From NCBI GenBank assembly GCA_013365365.1, contig JABVXU010000027.1:248001-312000 (forward strand): DNA of 64,000 nt. The letters run 5' to 3'. This document shows positions 50,008-61,700 of the stretch, piece after piece; positions within the stretch are counted from its first letter, which is position 1, and each line of letters starts with the position of its first letter. The stretch comes from Cruorifilaria tuberocauda (Eukaryota; Nematoda; Chromadorea; Rhabditida; Onchocercidae). Made by a program: the position numbers and the translations under genes. Below the pieces are notes generated by a model, which saw only the letters and a list, made by a program, of their open reading frames with translations, did not search any database and was not told the DNA's origin.

Positions 50008-52594
50008 GATTGGAAAATTTCTTTATCATAAATAATATCTACTTTCTGCTGTTTTTTTGTTAATAATAGTTATTTTGTATAAAGTTATATAGCTATGTCA
50101 CATTCTTCGATTCTTTATGTAGAGAATCTTTTCAAACGTTAATATGTGATTTGAAAACATACAATTACATAATGTAGTCAAGTAAAACTCAGTGAAATCC
50201 TTTGTATTAGGTTGCACCAACTCTTTTTATATGTAATATTATCGTTTGATTACACAACACCGGAAGAAAAATTATGAGAAGCTAGAGCGACGATTGTTCG
50301 TTTCTGGATAAAATCATTTCGGAGGGAAAATGCTAGGAAAAAATTTTTCTCTTCCCTTAGGCAATGGAATTTGTCGAATTTCTCAAGCTTGTCTATGGAT
50401 GCATTATTATGGTGAAACGACCTTACTGAGTGAAATAAGTTTTTTTTTTCGCTTTTTTCGCTTGCAACACCAAACAAGAAAGCAATTGTAGATGGATGTG
50501 CTATGTTGCCTTGTGCAGATGATACATTTAACTTAATCATTTGAAATAAATATTCATAGACCTATCTAATTCACTTTATAATCCGTTCTTAAATGTTAGA
50601 AATAATCTCATCAGGTAGCATTTTTTACCAATAAACCCAATTAGCAGTAAGGAATTGAAAATCGCCTGACATTGAATTTGACACAATTGACAGTCTAATT
50701 CAGCGGTAATCAAAAATCATAAAGAGGATTCTGAAGTAGTTTGGATGCTACAGTACATTGTGTTTAAAAAAAGGTGATTTGCAAGCAATAATTCATACTA
50801 TGATGTTGTAAGGAAGGTTCTCATAGAAAAATTTGGACAATCTCGCATAATTTAAAAATCACTCTGCAATGAGTTACACTTCCTTAAGAGGACTTTCGAA
50901 AATGAAAAACAACAGTCGAAACGATTGAAAGATGCTTCGGCAAGTCGAAATAATAGGCGAGAACACAGAGTTATCCAGTATTAAAATCTTGATTGAAATA
51001 AACTGCTGACTTGGATTTTGAATAAGATCTATCAGCAAAAGAAAAACTCGTCAGATTTTGGTCTAAGATTCTCAGAAGTTTAAACAGTTTCTGAGTAATA
51101 GGAGGAAAGAGGAATACTTGACCAGTCTTAGAAGAAAAATACGTCTGAAACATATTTCTCATAAATTATTTAAAAAAAGAACACCTCAAGAAGGAGAAAT
51201 TATTAATATATGAACTAAAAACTCCACATGGGTCGCGGAAATTAGTTTAGAAGAAATTAAAGGGCAAAGGCAGTAAGGTAAGAAATGTCTTAATTGATTA
51301 CCGAATGGAAAAATCCTTCATAAGCCGATCAATTTGTTCCATCCTCTGAAGATAAGTGAAGAAAATTTAAAATCACAATGTCACAATCAGAAAACATCAA
51401 CTAACCTACGCAAGGAACGATAGAGGTTTCTAAAACGAGAAGTTCCAACAGAACAACAAGAGAGACAGCAAACTCCCTTCAGTAGGGAGCATCGAAAAAC
51501 CCGAGGATTTTTTTCATGCTGTTATTACATATTATTAAATTTGATCTATTTTTGCGCTTACGAACAATTCTCACCAGTATGTATTGTTCATCTTTCTTTG
51601 TTCATAACACTAAATGTAATTAAGAGTTGATCCAGCGATTCTATCTTTTTCTATCATTTTCTCTTGTCCTTCTCATATACCATAGATATGTCCATTCGGT
51701 ATTATTCAAATGATCTTATCATTCTCCATATTGCATATGCATTGATTTTCTATTGAGTACTTATGGTCTAAATACTTCCCACAAAGAAATGCATATATAT
51801 ACATTAGAAAATGATATTAATTCTTTGCGAACAACGATCGTCCAGCTTCGATCCTCTTTTCAAATCAGCCAACAAAATCTTCAACAATTATTAATTTTAT
51901 TGGAATATCATAAAGCTCAAACTTCCATGACAAGAATTTTATGGTGTCACAGCTCGGGAATGAACCAGCGAGATTAAAAAACGACGCCTTCTTCTAACGT
52001 AATGTAACTTCACTTCTTTATTTTACCGTCACCTTCAAGCTGACTGCGGGTTGGTTTACCATTGTTTTATCCATTATATATCTGTCACTGCTCTTGTTTC
52101 AATAATTTTCATTAATTCATATATTTCATGGTTCTTGATGCTTATACATCGCTCATTATATATGATAGCATGCTTTCCAGTTGAAAAAGCTTTTTATCAA
52201 TATCACTGTCGAATCAGAATAAATTCTCACCAGCTGTCATTTCCTGATTTTTAACTCTTCCAACTCACTTAAAAGACTCCAATTCTCAACAAAAGAAAAT
52301 CTAATTCTCAACAAAAGAAGGAACCTTTATCAAGTGACACAAGAACTGCCATTACAACAAATGAGAAAACCCTTGGATAAAATTTTGCCCCTCCAAATCC
52401 TAATCTTTTCAATGAAATCTTCGTGACATTGAAATCAATTAGTGCTATTAGTAATAGTAGATGAATTTCCCGAGATCTTCAATATTACAAATATAATTTC
52501 TTCCAACAAATAAATGATACAACTCCATGAGAGCATGTTCTCAACATTATTCATGAACTTATATTAATAAAGCTGAAATGATGCTGCAAATAAA
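50008..52594. other. Intergenic with retroelement debris
   Basis: No intact gene. Contains the BEL/Pao fragment at about 50980-51400 and, 400 bp further on, a plus-strand open frame with coiled-coil character (51789-51977). Frames elsewhere are broken. Confidence 0.55.
50980..51400 (+). mobile_element. Decayed BEL/Pao LTR-retrotransposon fragment (end of pol)
   Basis: Remnant of the C-terminal end of a BEL/Pao polyprotein, after the integrase. From 51101 a frame reads KEEYLTSLRRKIRLKHISHK, then KRTPQEGEIINI, matching the family's REYLTSLR...PxxGEIVLI block, and after a stop TWVAEI. A frame change leads to SKVRNVLI (about 51272-51295), and another frame change to LPNGKILHKPINLFHPL (about 51299-51349), the typical end of this domain. 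Stops and at least two frame changes show it is dead. I see no LTR pair, reverse transcriptase or primer-binding site in the window, so the borders are approximate. Pao-type elements are common in nematodes. Confidence 0.65.
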
Positions 52595-55500
52595 CTATTC
52601 CCTTAAAGTTAAAATTTCATCATACCCTTCCGGAACAGCATAATTTTTCACTCGACTGAAAAAGAGTGGTGGATATGCCTGATGATCATTACCATCTAAA
52701 AAACTGTGAGTCACCTTACCGTCCGAATACGTTGTTGTACAATTATATTCAACAATTCGTAACACACAATGAGCTCGTCGTTTCTTTCCATCTCCAAAAT
52801 GCAATTTCATATCGAATTTTTGATTCACTATCTACAAGAATGAGATATAGAATTATTGAAATGTATCAAAGGCTGTTGTTCCAAATAAAAATTGGACTTA
52901 CTTCATAAGGCAAGAACTCGTGAAATGATCTGTGAATGCATCGTGTTCGCTGCAGCGATTTTCCAGTATGGCGACGAAACTAAATTTTTTTTCATTCAGA
53001 AACATAAGTCATTAGCAAGTTTGAATAAATAAAATGGAAGAAAATTTTCCCTTGAAGATTAAGAGACGATACCTGTGCTGCTATACTTCCTTGACTCGTC
53101 ATCCAATAATGACCAAAAAGAACTCCAGTTGAACAAGAGGTTTTTGATTTCAAAAGTCCCACAATTTGTGCCGGTGCTTTCGATGTGATAGTCATAATTA
53201 CTGTCCCTGAATAAGAAAGAAATATTTGTCATTCATTATATTCATTATAGATTCCAATTTCAAATGAACAATCTAAAAATCGCCTGCAAAACATTACAGC
53301 TTGAGAGATTTGCAGTTTCGCTGTAAAAACAGTTAGCAACAGAAGACATAATAACGAACCATCGGCAAAAAATCGCAGCATCCGATAATAAACGACTATG
53401 TGCCAAGGCTTGTAGGATTCGTCCTGAAAAGAAAACTCTTGATAAAGGATTTCAACAGAACTCCAACTAACTTTATTTTTTTTCATGATCCATTCATTTC
53501 TTTCACAAATCACATTAAATTGAAAAAATAATGAATAAAATGAACATGAATTAATAAATTAGAATGTAAAGAACAAAAGTACCTGAAAAGATGCTTCGCC
53601 ATTGCGGAGATATGTCATTTTCCCAATATAAACTCCGTGCAGATAAGGATGTGGGCATGTTATATACATATGACGCCAACTGATTGATGAGGAGCATGAG
53701 ATGGAGTCGATATATTTTCTTCCAAAAGCTGACCGACAAATTGCATGCCACAGTTCTGCATCACTAAAAAACCATTACGAACTTAAAAAAAGATGGATTT
53801 ATGGAGAAAGGGTAAGAACGACTTTTAACTTCATTGAAAATAAATCGCTATGTAACAAAAATTCCAAATTTGTTTTCTCACAATAATTTCGGTTAGTAAT
53901 TCCAAACAAACCGAATAAACTTCATAAAACTTGAATATTAATAAACATTCGGCTTCTTATCCGATATCAAGCGTCATCATAATAACAACAACATTTATTT
54001 ATTTGTTAGGAAATTTGGTAGACCTTAAATTCAAATTAAATTTTTACATAAAATTAACGCATACCGAGCAAAGAGATAGAATCCAGCTGAAGTCATCGAC
54101 AGTAATTCCAGACAATGCACATTAAGCTCGCTCCCGACAACATATCGCATCAATATGGAAAGCAATTCCACAGGTAAGAGCGCGATTGGGCAAGGCTTAT
54201 CTGCAGTATCACTTATTTCATTAAATTCTGATGAAAATATAGAAGCAAAAAGTATATTCTGTAAAACTAGCAAATAGCGATTTCACTAAGATGCGCACAA
54301 ACTAGTATTTTCTTATATCCATCTAAAGAAAATCCATATATTGTAAGGGAAAGTTTTTGATAAATTATTAAAGGACAAGCTGTTCATTACTGTTTTATAC
54401 AACGAATTCCCAAAATTCTCTCCTCGAGTAAAATATTTGTCAAAATCGTCTAAATATTATTGGAATAGCTTTGCAAACTTATAAATTTTGAAATAAATTC
54501 AATAAACAATAAATAATTCAATAAATAAACAATTCAAATTCAGATAAATAAATTAAAAATGTAAAAGACAGTGTTCACTGAAATCCTTACCTGGATATTC
54601 AGGTTCAAATAATTTCCTTCTGTTAACAATTCGTTCATGCAAGATCTTCTCTAGATTATGAGAATTACACAGAGATCTTGAATAAGAATATTGGTGGTCA
54701 TTAAATTCCATCGAATTCTGAAATCATTCACAATGGCAGTGGTAGAATAGCTACGTAATTTGCAGCAGTAATTTCAAAAAAAATTATATTCATTTAAAGA
54801 GAAGAGAAAAGAAAAAAACTGTTTTCACTCATAATTAGAAAAATTTTGTATACCAATAAACTATGATCATTGTACAATTTCGATTCAAAATCTGGAACTA
54901 TTCGCGCGGCATGCGTATACCTCTCGACAACTTCCCATGCATCCCTTCGTTTCTCGCAGTCCACAACCTCCAAGAATAGCTTTGTTGCCTCAAAACGTTT
55001 TTACTGTTATTTGTCTAATTTTCATACTCTCCGATGAATCGTTGATTTATTAACAATTTCAAAAGGATCAAATAATTTAAAAAATACATGACCTTTGCAT
55101 CATTACACATTTGACTGAAATATCACTCACGTCAGTCACTAAACAATAGCAAAAACATACAAAAATCTCACTGCATAATTAAGACATAAGCATGTAACTT
55201 CATTCCTAAAGCTACATGTTTATGTCTCACAATTTCATCACATATGGATTAAGTAAAGTTACAGCGTTATGAAGCAGATGATCATGAGTGCTTCTAGTTT
55301 CAACTGGTATCGTATTTGATTCCTTCTTCCAAAACCTTAATTCTGACTTCCATCTTTCCCTGAACACCAAGAAAGAATTTTCACTAAACAAGTCTTAATT
55401 TAAAGTTATACTGCGTAAAAATTCCATTTCGTACCAATAAAGTAGTATGGAGCGATTAATTTATATATATAAAACACGTTAATCATTAAACTTGTTGAGA

Positions 55501-55793
55501 TCAAATCAATATCATGTCAACCTGAAACTATGCAGCACTTCTTCAGCAGAACTCTGAGGATGTTGAAAGTCATCTAATTGAGCAAGAGAACCACCATCTT
55601 CATCTTTCTCATCTTCTGAGAATAGTGGAACCAAATTACTCTAAAATAATGAGCGGAAAGTTTAATCAGTTTAGCGACAACTACGCATATTTCACAAAAA
55701 TCGATGTTATGAAAAAACCTCAGAATCAGAATCATCTTCACTTGCTTCTTCATCGTAAATCTTTGAGCGTTCCATTCCTGTTTTCAGCGACAT
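52595..55793 (-). CDS. fbxo9: F-box only protein 9 (FBXO9)-like
   Basis: F-box protein, expected to be a substrate receptor of an SCF (SKP1-CUL1) ubiquitin ligase. Eleven exons in phase: 55719-55793 (ATG at 55793), 55522-55640, 55263-55359, 54854-54988, 54591-54717, 54065-54227, 53583-53763, 53360-53423, 53073-53206, 52902-52979, 52595-52831 (stop); 469 aa, near the human 447. Order: acidic N-terminus, the FBXO9-typical FRERWKSEL and a TPR/MIT-like helix pair (LFLEVVDCEKRRDAWEVVE ... ARIVPDFE, ~100-140), the F-box (ALLPVELLSILMRYVVGSE ... FYLFARDAELW, ~185-235), then the family's beta-rich C-terminal domain (HGVYIGKMTYLRNGEASF, RFFADG, LFGHYWMTSQGS) ending PLFFSRVKNYAV, as in FBXO9. Start is chosen at the only ATG before the acidic stretch. 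Confidence 0.94.
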
Positions 55794-58534
55794 TTTCACC
55801 TAAAATCTACTGCATTTTATAAAAGTGCAAGACAACCAAATCTGATCATCTCTTGCTTCATTATTTCCGAGTTAACGGAGACAATCCATATCACTGATAA
55901 CAATTATAGGATGTGTCAATAATTAGGAGAATCAAGAAAAAAGCAAAATAGATTTATGCAACGTCAAGCAACGTCAGCAAAAGGAGACAGTTTAACTTAC
56001 AGCTTCGCGCTACAGTATATGTAGAAAGCATCAATCACTGATATATCTAAAAGTTAAATAACTGACTAGTAATTTAATGAACATTCCTTTCCTGTTTGAT
56101 ATAGCATTCAAATGAAACCGGAATTAAAACAGTTAATCGCACAACGTTCAGCCATTAGAGGGTACTGTACAATAGAGTATTTTTTAATGGTAAACCACAA
56201 ACCGCAATTTAAATAATTTAAATAATTGCTGAATTATCATATCACGATGTGCAGTAGTCGGAATGAAAAAAGCTAAACCTATCTTTTTAAATGGACGAGA
56301 ATTGTTGAGTTTGATTGTTTGTGTGTCCAGTTAGCTCTGTAGATGAATCTCTGGTCACATTGATTTATTTATAGAGATGAAGGACGACTGTATAAGGAAT
56401 TATCGTCTAGGTCATTTTATTTTACTTGACATGATGACTTATCTTTTTTTCCTTTCCTTTGCAAAAATCCCTAATTATTATCATTTTTCATCTTATTTAC
56501 TGTTTATTTGACGTATCGTTCAATTTACTTTCTGGTTATTGTTTTGCCTATAAAAGTTTACAGTTTTCTTCATATCCTGCATCTTATCTAGTTTTCTTTT
56601 TTTACCTAGAAGTACTATGAATGTATGTGGAAATATTAATCAATCCATGGATAGTTCGTATCATTGAAACTAATGATTTTATTAAAGCATAAGAAAAGGT
56701 ATTATAACTTTGACCTTATTTGCAATAGCCAATTCTTACTCCCTAATTTTTTGAATCTGTAAACAAAAGGAATATTTCCTTGCTTGCGATAAATTTTATC
56801 TAATTTGTAAATTTGTATATATTAATATCTCATTCGTTTGCTAAAGTTTCTAAGCTTATTTTCCTGTTTTTAAAATTTTTCAAAATCAACCGGATCTTTT
56901 GATGAATATTAAAACCGGAAATGATGTAGCTATGTACGAAAAATATGAGGTCCCTGAAGTTGTTCAGCGAAATTTTTTCTTCTTTTTCTATACACTTATA
57001 ATAACTCACTAAATAAATATCTATAACACTTAGATTTTATGATAATCGATCTGTGTTTGTTCATCTATTATCAAATAAATCCATTCATTCGTCTGTTCAA
57101 ACATTTTATTTATAATGTAGAGAAAGCGTTTTACAATTAGTACCGATGAAATTCATTTGCAATGGGAAAAATATTCATCAGTCACTTATTTACAACAGTC
57201 TAGAAGCATACTCTCTGCTTTCAAATCTTATCGTTATCAGCTTGTTGAGATCATACAGAGAGGAATGTTTTTATTGCTTTATCAATCAAGCAATCTGTTT
57301 TGATTATAATATCTTATAAACACTACCATCTTCCCTTGTTTAGGTATAATGTGGATAGCTTACAACGATGAACTTTACCCTTTTTTTCCTCTGTCTCTTT
57401 CATCATATTTTGTTTCGTCCTCTTTTTAATCTTACTTTACAGATTTATTCAATAAATTCTTTTTTTATATTTTTATAACTCTATTTTGTTTCCCATTACG
57501 TCACTTCATGAAATGAAATTTTTCATTTCAATTGATGAGTGGATGATAATTGATATTTGGGATTAATCATTCGAGAATATTTCCATGCAATTGAGAATCA
57601 GCGACGAACAAATTCAGCACCGTTATATCGACAGGCGTTATTTTCAGTTGAATCAACAAAGTATATTATCATAATAACTCCGTAATAGCAAGATATAGAT
57701 CGATTGTTTATTCCAAAAATAATACTAAGTAGAATATTCGATTGGAAACATTAGACTATCATTGAATTATTTGAAATCGAATTTAATATTTTGTTATTGC
57801 GTTGGAAGAATACACGTAATATGGATATTTTTGCAGGTTGTTCAAGTTCGGAAAAGTTCATAATTCCCGTTATAACTTTATATAATTTTCCACTTTCTCT
57901 TTTTTCTTCTGAGTATTTTCTCTATTATTAACTCGGAACAAATGTCCTTTTCCTTTCGATATTCCTTATTTATCATTTCCTCCTGATAACATATCAAAAA
58001 GTGTCTTTTTTGATGAATGAGGAAAACGTATTGTGATTGGTTGGAAAATAATAAGGGAAGTATTGGCTTTTAGTCTGAAATAAAAAAATATTAGTTTTAA
58101 ATCTCCTCCCTTTTTAAATATAAAACTATAATAATACTTTTTTTATCCAAAAAAAGAAAAAAAATTCATAAGAGATTATTAATTTTTTTCAGTTAATATG
58201 CTTGCTAAAAGCATAGGTATAGCTAATGTTAACAGCCTATAAAATGAGAGCATTTACTGGATATAGCTTGAAATTTTCAAATTCTTTCCCTATCTTCAGA
58301 AATATAATTTATTATGGTAGTATTGTGGATTTTGTTTTTGGATTGAATAACCCGTTTGAAGAACTGCTTATAGATCATTATCAACCTTGATTGCCTTCTT
58401 TTACTTATCATCTGATAAAGTGATGTTATCATTCGAAATTAAGAAAAGAAACAAATCCATGTGGTTCATTTTATCCACTTTTTACTTGAATAACGCAAAA
58501 CTAGCTATTAGTTTTGAGATTGAATGAAGAAATT
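55794..58534. other. Gene-free stretch upstream of FBXO9
   Basis: No exon I can support. Strongly AT-rich with long T runs. The left end must hold the FBXO9 promoter. Confidence 0.55.
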
Positions 58535-58667
58535 TGTATGTGTGTGCGTGTGTGTGTGTATATGTGTGTGTGTGTGGTGTGTGGTGTGTGGTGTGTATGT
58601 GTGTGTGTGTGTGGTGTGTGTGTGTATGTGTGTGTGTGTGTATGTGTGTGTGTGTGTATGTGTGTGT

Positions 58668-58708
<41 letters not shown>

Positions 58709-58739
58709 TGTGTGTATGTGTGTGTGTGTGTGTGTGTGT
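58535..58739 (+). repeat. Compound TG (TGTA/TGGTG) microsatellite, about 205 bp
   Basis: About 100 TG units interrupted regularly by TATG and GGTG variants. It creates long Cys/Val and His/Thr open frames on both strands that are artefacts of the repeat. Probably length-polymorphic. Confidence 0.97.
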
Positions 58740-61700
58740 CCACTGTCCCAAATAGCCGAAGAAAATTCGACCAGTCAGCTGTAAGTTGCCGTGAAAGGGT
58801 GCACAGCGATCGATTAATATCTGCCATTGCTACTGTTACTGCAGCAGCGAGAGCAGTAACAGCAGTAATAGAGATACCGTGTGCTGCGGTGGAACGTGCG
58901 TGATTTGAGTATATGTCCATGCGTGAGATGTTCAGGCCAGTGTTGTCGGTGTCCCGAAGGAACGCCGATCCCGATATGATTATTCCTATCCGTAACTCCG
59001 ATATGTGAAGATATCGAATTCCTCGCCTTCCTCTATTTATTTAACTATTCTCGTACATCTTCCAGTTTTTCTTTCCCTCTTTTCTATTTAAAAAAGCGCT
59101 TGAAATGAATTGATCGAGTGATAGCATTTGGTATCTCCAGAAGGAAGTGTAGGATCTCATTATCAAATAATCATTCTTTCCAAACATTCAGCACTCAGTT
59201 GAATGGCAGAATTTAGCTTATACTGAATGTTCAGAGCAAATTATTTGATCAGTTCAATAATAGGAGATTCATATATGGGTTTTTCCTATGTTGCTATTTG
59301 TCTGAATTCTTAGCAACTCATCAGTTTCAAACATCGCAAGAAAGGAAGTTAAAGAATGACAACTTTAAGCAAGTACTTCCTTTGCACTTCCAATCGACTC
59401 TTCTATCAAAATATTCCGCAGTTAAAATTTTTGTCTCTTTGGATCACTACTCGAGAGTTTTTTCATGTTGCTGAGATTGATGTATATGTTATGATTTGTT
59501 TAGTATTCTAAGAATAGTCGCATTCAGTCAAATTGGAGGTGTTGAATTCAGTTTCACTTGTTGATATGCCTTAATGAACAAATCCTTCTAACTATACTGC
59601 ATTTCTTAATGATGTTTACTACCACATGCTGTTTCTCAGAAGCTTACAGTTCTTGTTTTCCAATTTTTAGTCTGTGCACTAAATAAGCTTTCGGCACTTT
59701 AGACTTTCTAATTTAAACATAAACAAGTTTACCATCTCTGCTTGCATAAAGCAGAAGTGACAATCCTGTTTATATTGATTATCGCTAAATAGAGATTGGT
59801 TTTAAATGTGGCATTTTACATAGTGCTTATGGATGAGATTAGGAAGTGGCATTCATATAACTCAACGAGTATTTTATATTTCAATTAGGTTTTGCATATT
59901 ATTTCATTTAAAGACATCTTCCTTCAAATAAAGAAATCTTGGTAGAACGAACCTTCATGACTGTTATCACAGGAGAAAAGATTGATACTGATACCATTTA
60001 TCATTGTATTTAAATTATTTCCGCAGAATCTGCAGTATGCTATTTGTTTGGATAAAACAAGATAACGATTTGGGAGTGAGAAAGTGATCGCGGTCAGTAT
60101 GATAACTTTCTCTTTGATGCTCTCTTACTCACTGAGAAGAAAGAGTAAAAAGAGAAGGTTATAATACGGGTAGAAGGGATGTAAAAAGTGTTTTGGACTG
60201 CATCACTGCACCATCTTGTGCCATTGATTCTGATCGCCATACCCTCTTAATAACCATTCCCTTCATTTTTTATTTTGTCATATGCACAATTCTTTGTTGA
60301 CGAAAAAGGAGTTGACGGATTGAGGGATCGAGGGGAATGATGGATGCTAGCCAACGATTTGTTTATCACTCGAACTTTTTTTTGTCTTTAGATAATTCGT
60401 AATATCGTTCAGTTAGTTAAGATTTGGAGATAATTTGCAACTTACGAGAATTCAGAAACGTGAGGCATCTCTTCATTTTAAATTTAATATTAATCCTAAC
60501 ATTTCAACCGTTGACCTTTTATATTCCAACATTTGTATTTCTTTTCTTTATTTACTATCTTTATTCCTCAAGAATAATGAAATATTATTCCTTGAATTAA
60601 TTTTGTCCAAATATTGCGAAATGTAAACATTTGTTTAGCTAAGAAAATATGTAAGAAACTATTGGGAAAATTTTTACTACCTATCTAGCCGAGGCCACGG
60701 ATGATAATTGTAGATAATTCGGATACTGTAAACATTGTCATCCTTACCCTATAGCACCAAAAAATAATCAATAATGAAAGTATGTGTGTTTGCTACCTTG
60801 AAGTTTCATGTACTTCAGTGTGTGGGATTTTACTCCTGCTGTTGAAATCATTGAATTTGATTAAAAATTGAACTCCACAGATCATAATATTATTATATGG
60901 ATAATGAGTCTTGATAATATTATCACATCGATAAGTCCCTTTTGATTCTCTTGTTGTGTAACCCTTTCATATATATCCTCTTGGCAGTACATGAAGAAAG
61001 GATGAGAGATAAATCAATAGCGATTGTAAACATAGAGGAGATAATGTAGATGAGAAATCATGGAGATAAGGGAATGGGAAAGCAATGTATATTTTGTACA
61101 TTTAATCTCTTTCGGCTTTACTTATACGTGCTATTAGAACTTAGGGTAGGTCAGCAGCACAGGATACTAAGTCTTGCATTGCAGTAATACCATTCTCACT
61201 GAAATATTATTATTTTTCAGATCCTGTGGAAGACCGAATTGAAGCTTTTCTATCGGTATCCTTCCTTTTATAATATTGATCTCTAATAATTAAGAACTCT
61301 AAAAATCTATGAAGACTTGTCATTCATTCTGAGGGGCAGGTAAATAAAAAGCTGGCAATCTTCCTTGGAAATATTCAAAGATTGAAAATTACTTTTCTGA
61401 GTACACAAATACAGCCAATCATGAGTTTTGCAGTCCCAGCTAGCATAGCTGAAAAAGGTGGTATCATCATGTTTAAATAAAATTCGGGAAAAAATTTCGA
61501 CAAACTAGTTTTGAAAGTAGATCAGGAATACATGAAAATGAATTGAAAGCAGGAAATTGTGCAAATGGAATAAACATAACATCAAAATTACTTCTGCTGT
61601 TTATTCAAGAATTATCACATCTTTGTTGTAGGTGGAAATGCAGAATTTTTCAAGTTAAATGCAAAATGTATTTAAATCATGGAAATTTGAATGAGGAAAT

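Noticed and set aside
50209..50240. TTAGGTTGCACCAACTC, resembling a mariner-type terminal repeat
   Set aside because: No matching inverted copy or transposase was found within 2 kb, so the similarity is not enough for a call.
58482..58920. Long His/Thr- and Cys/Val-rich open frames on both strands
   Set aside because: They are produced entirely by the TG microsatellite and have no other coding signs.
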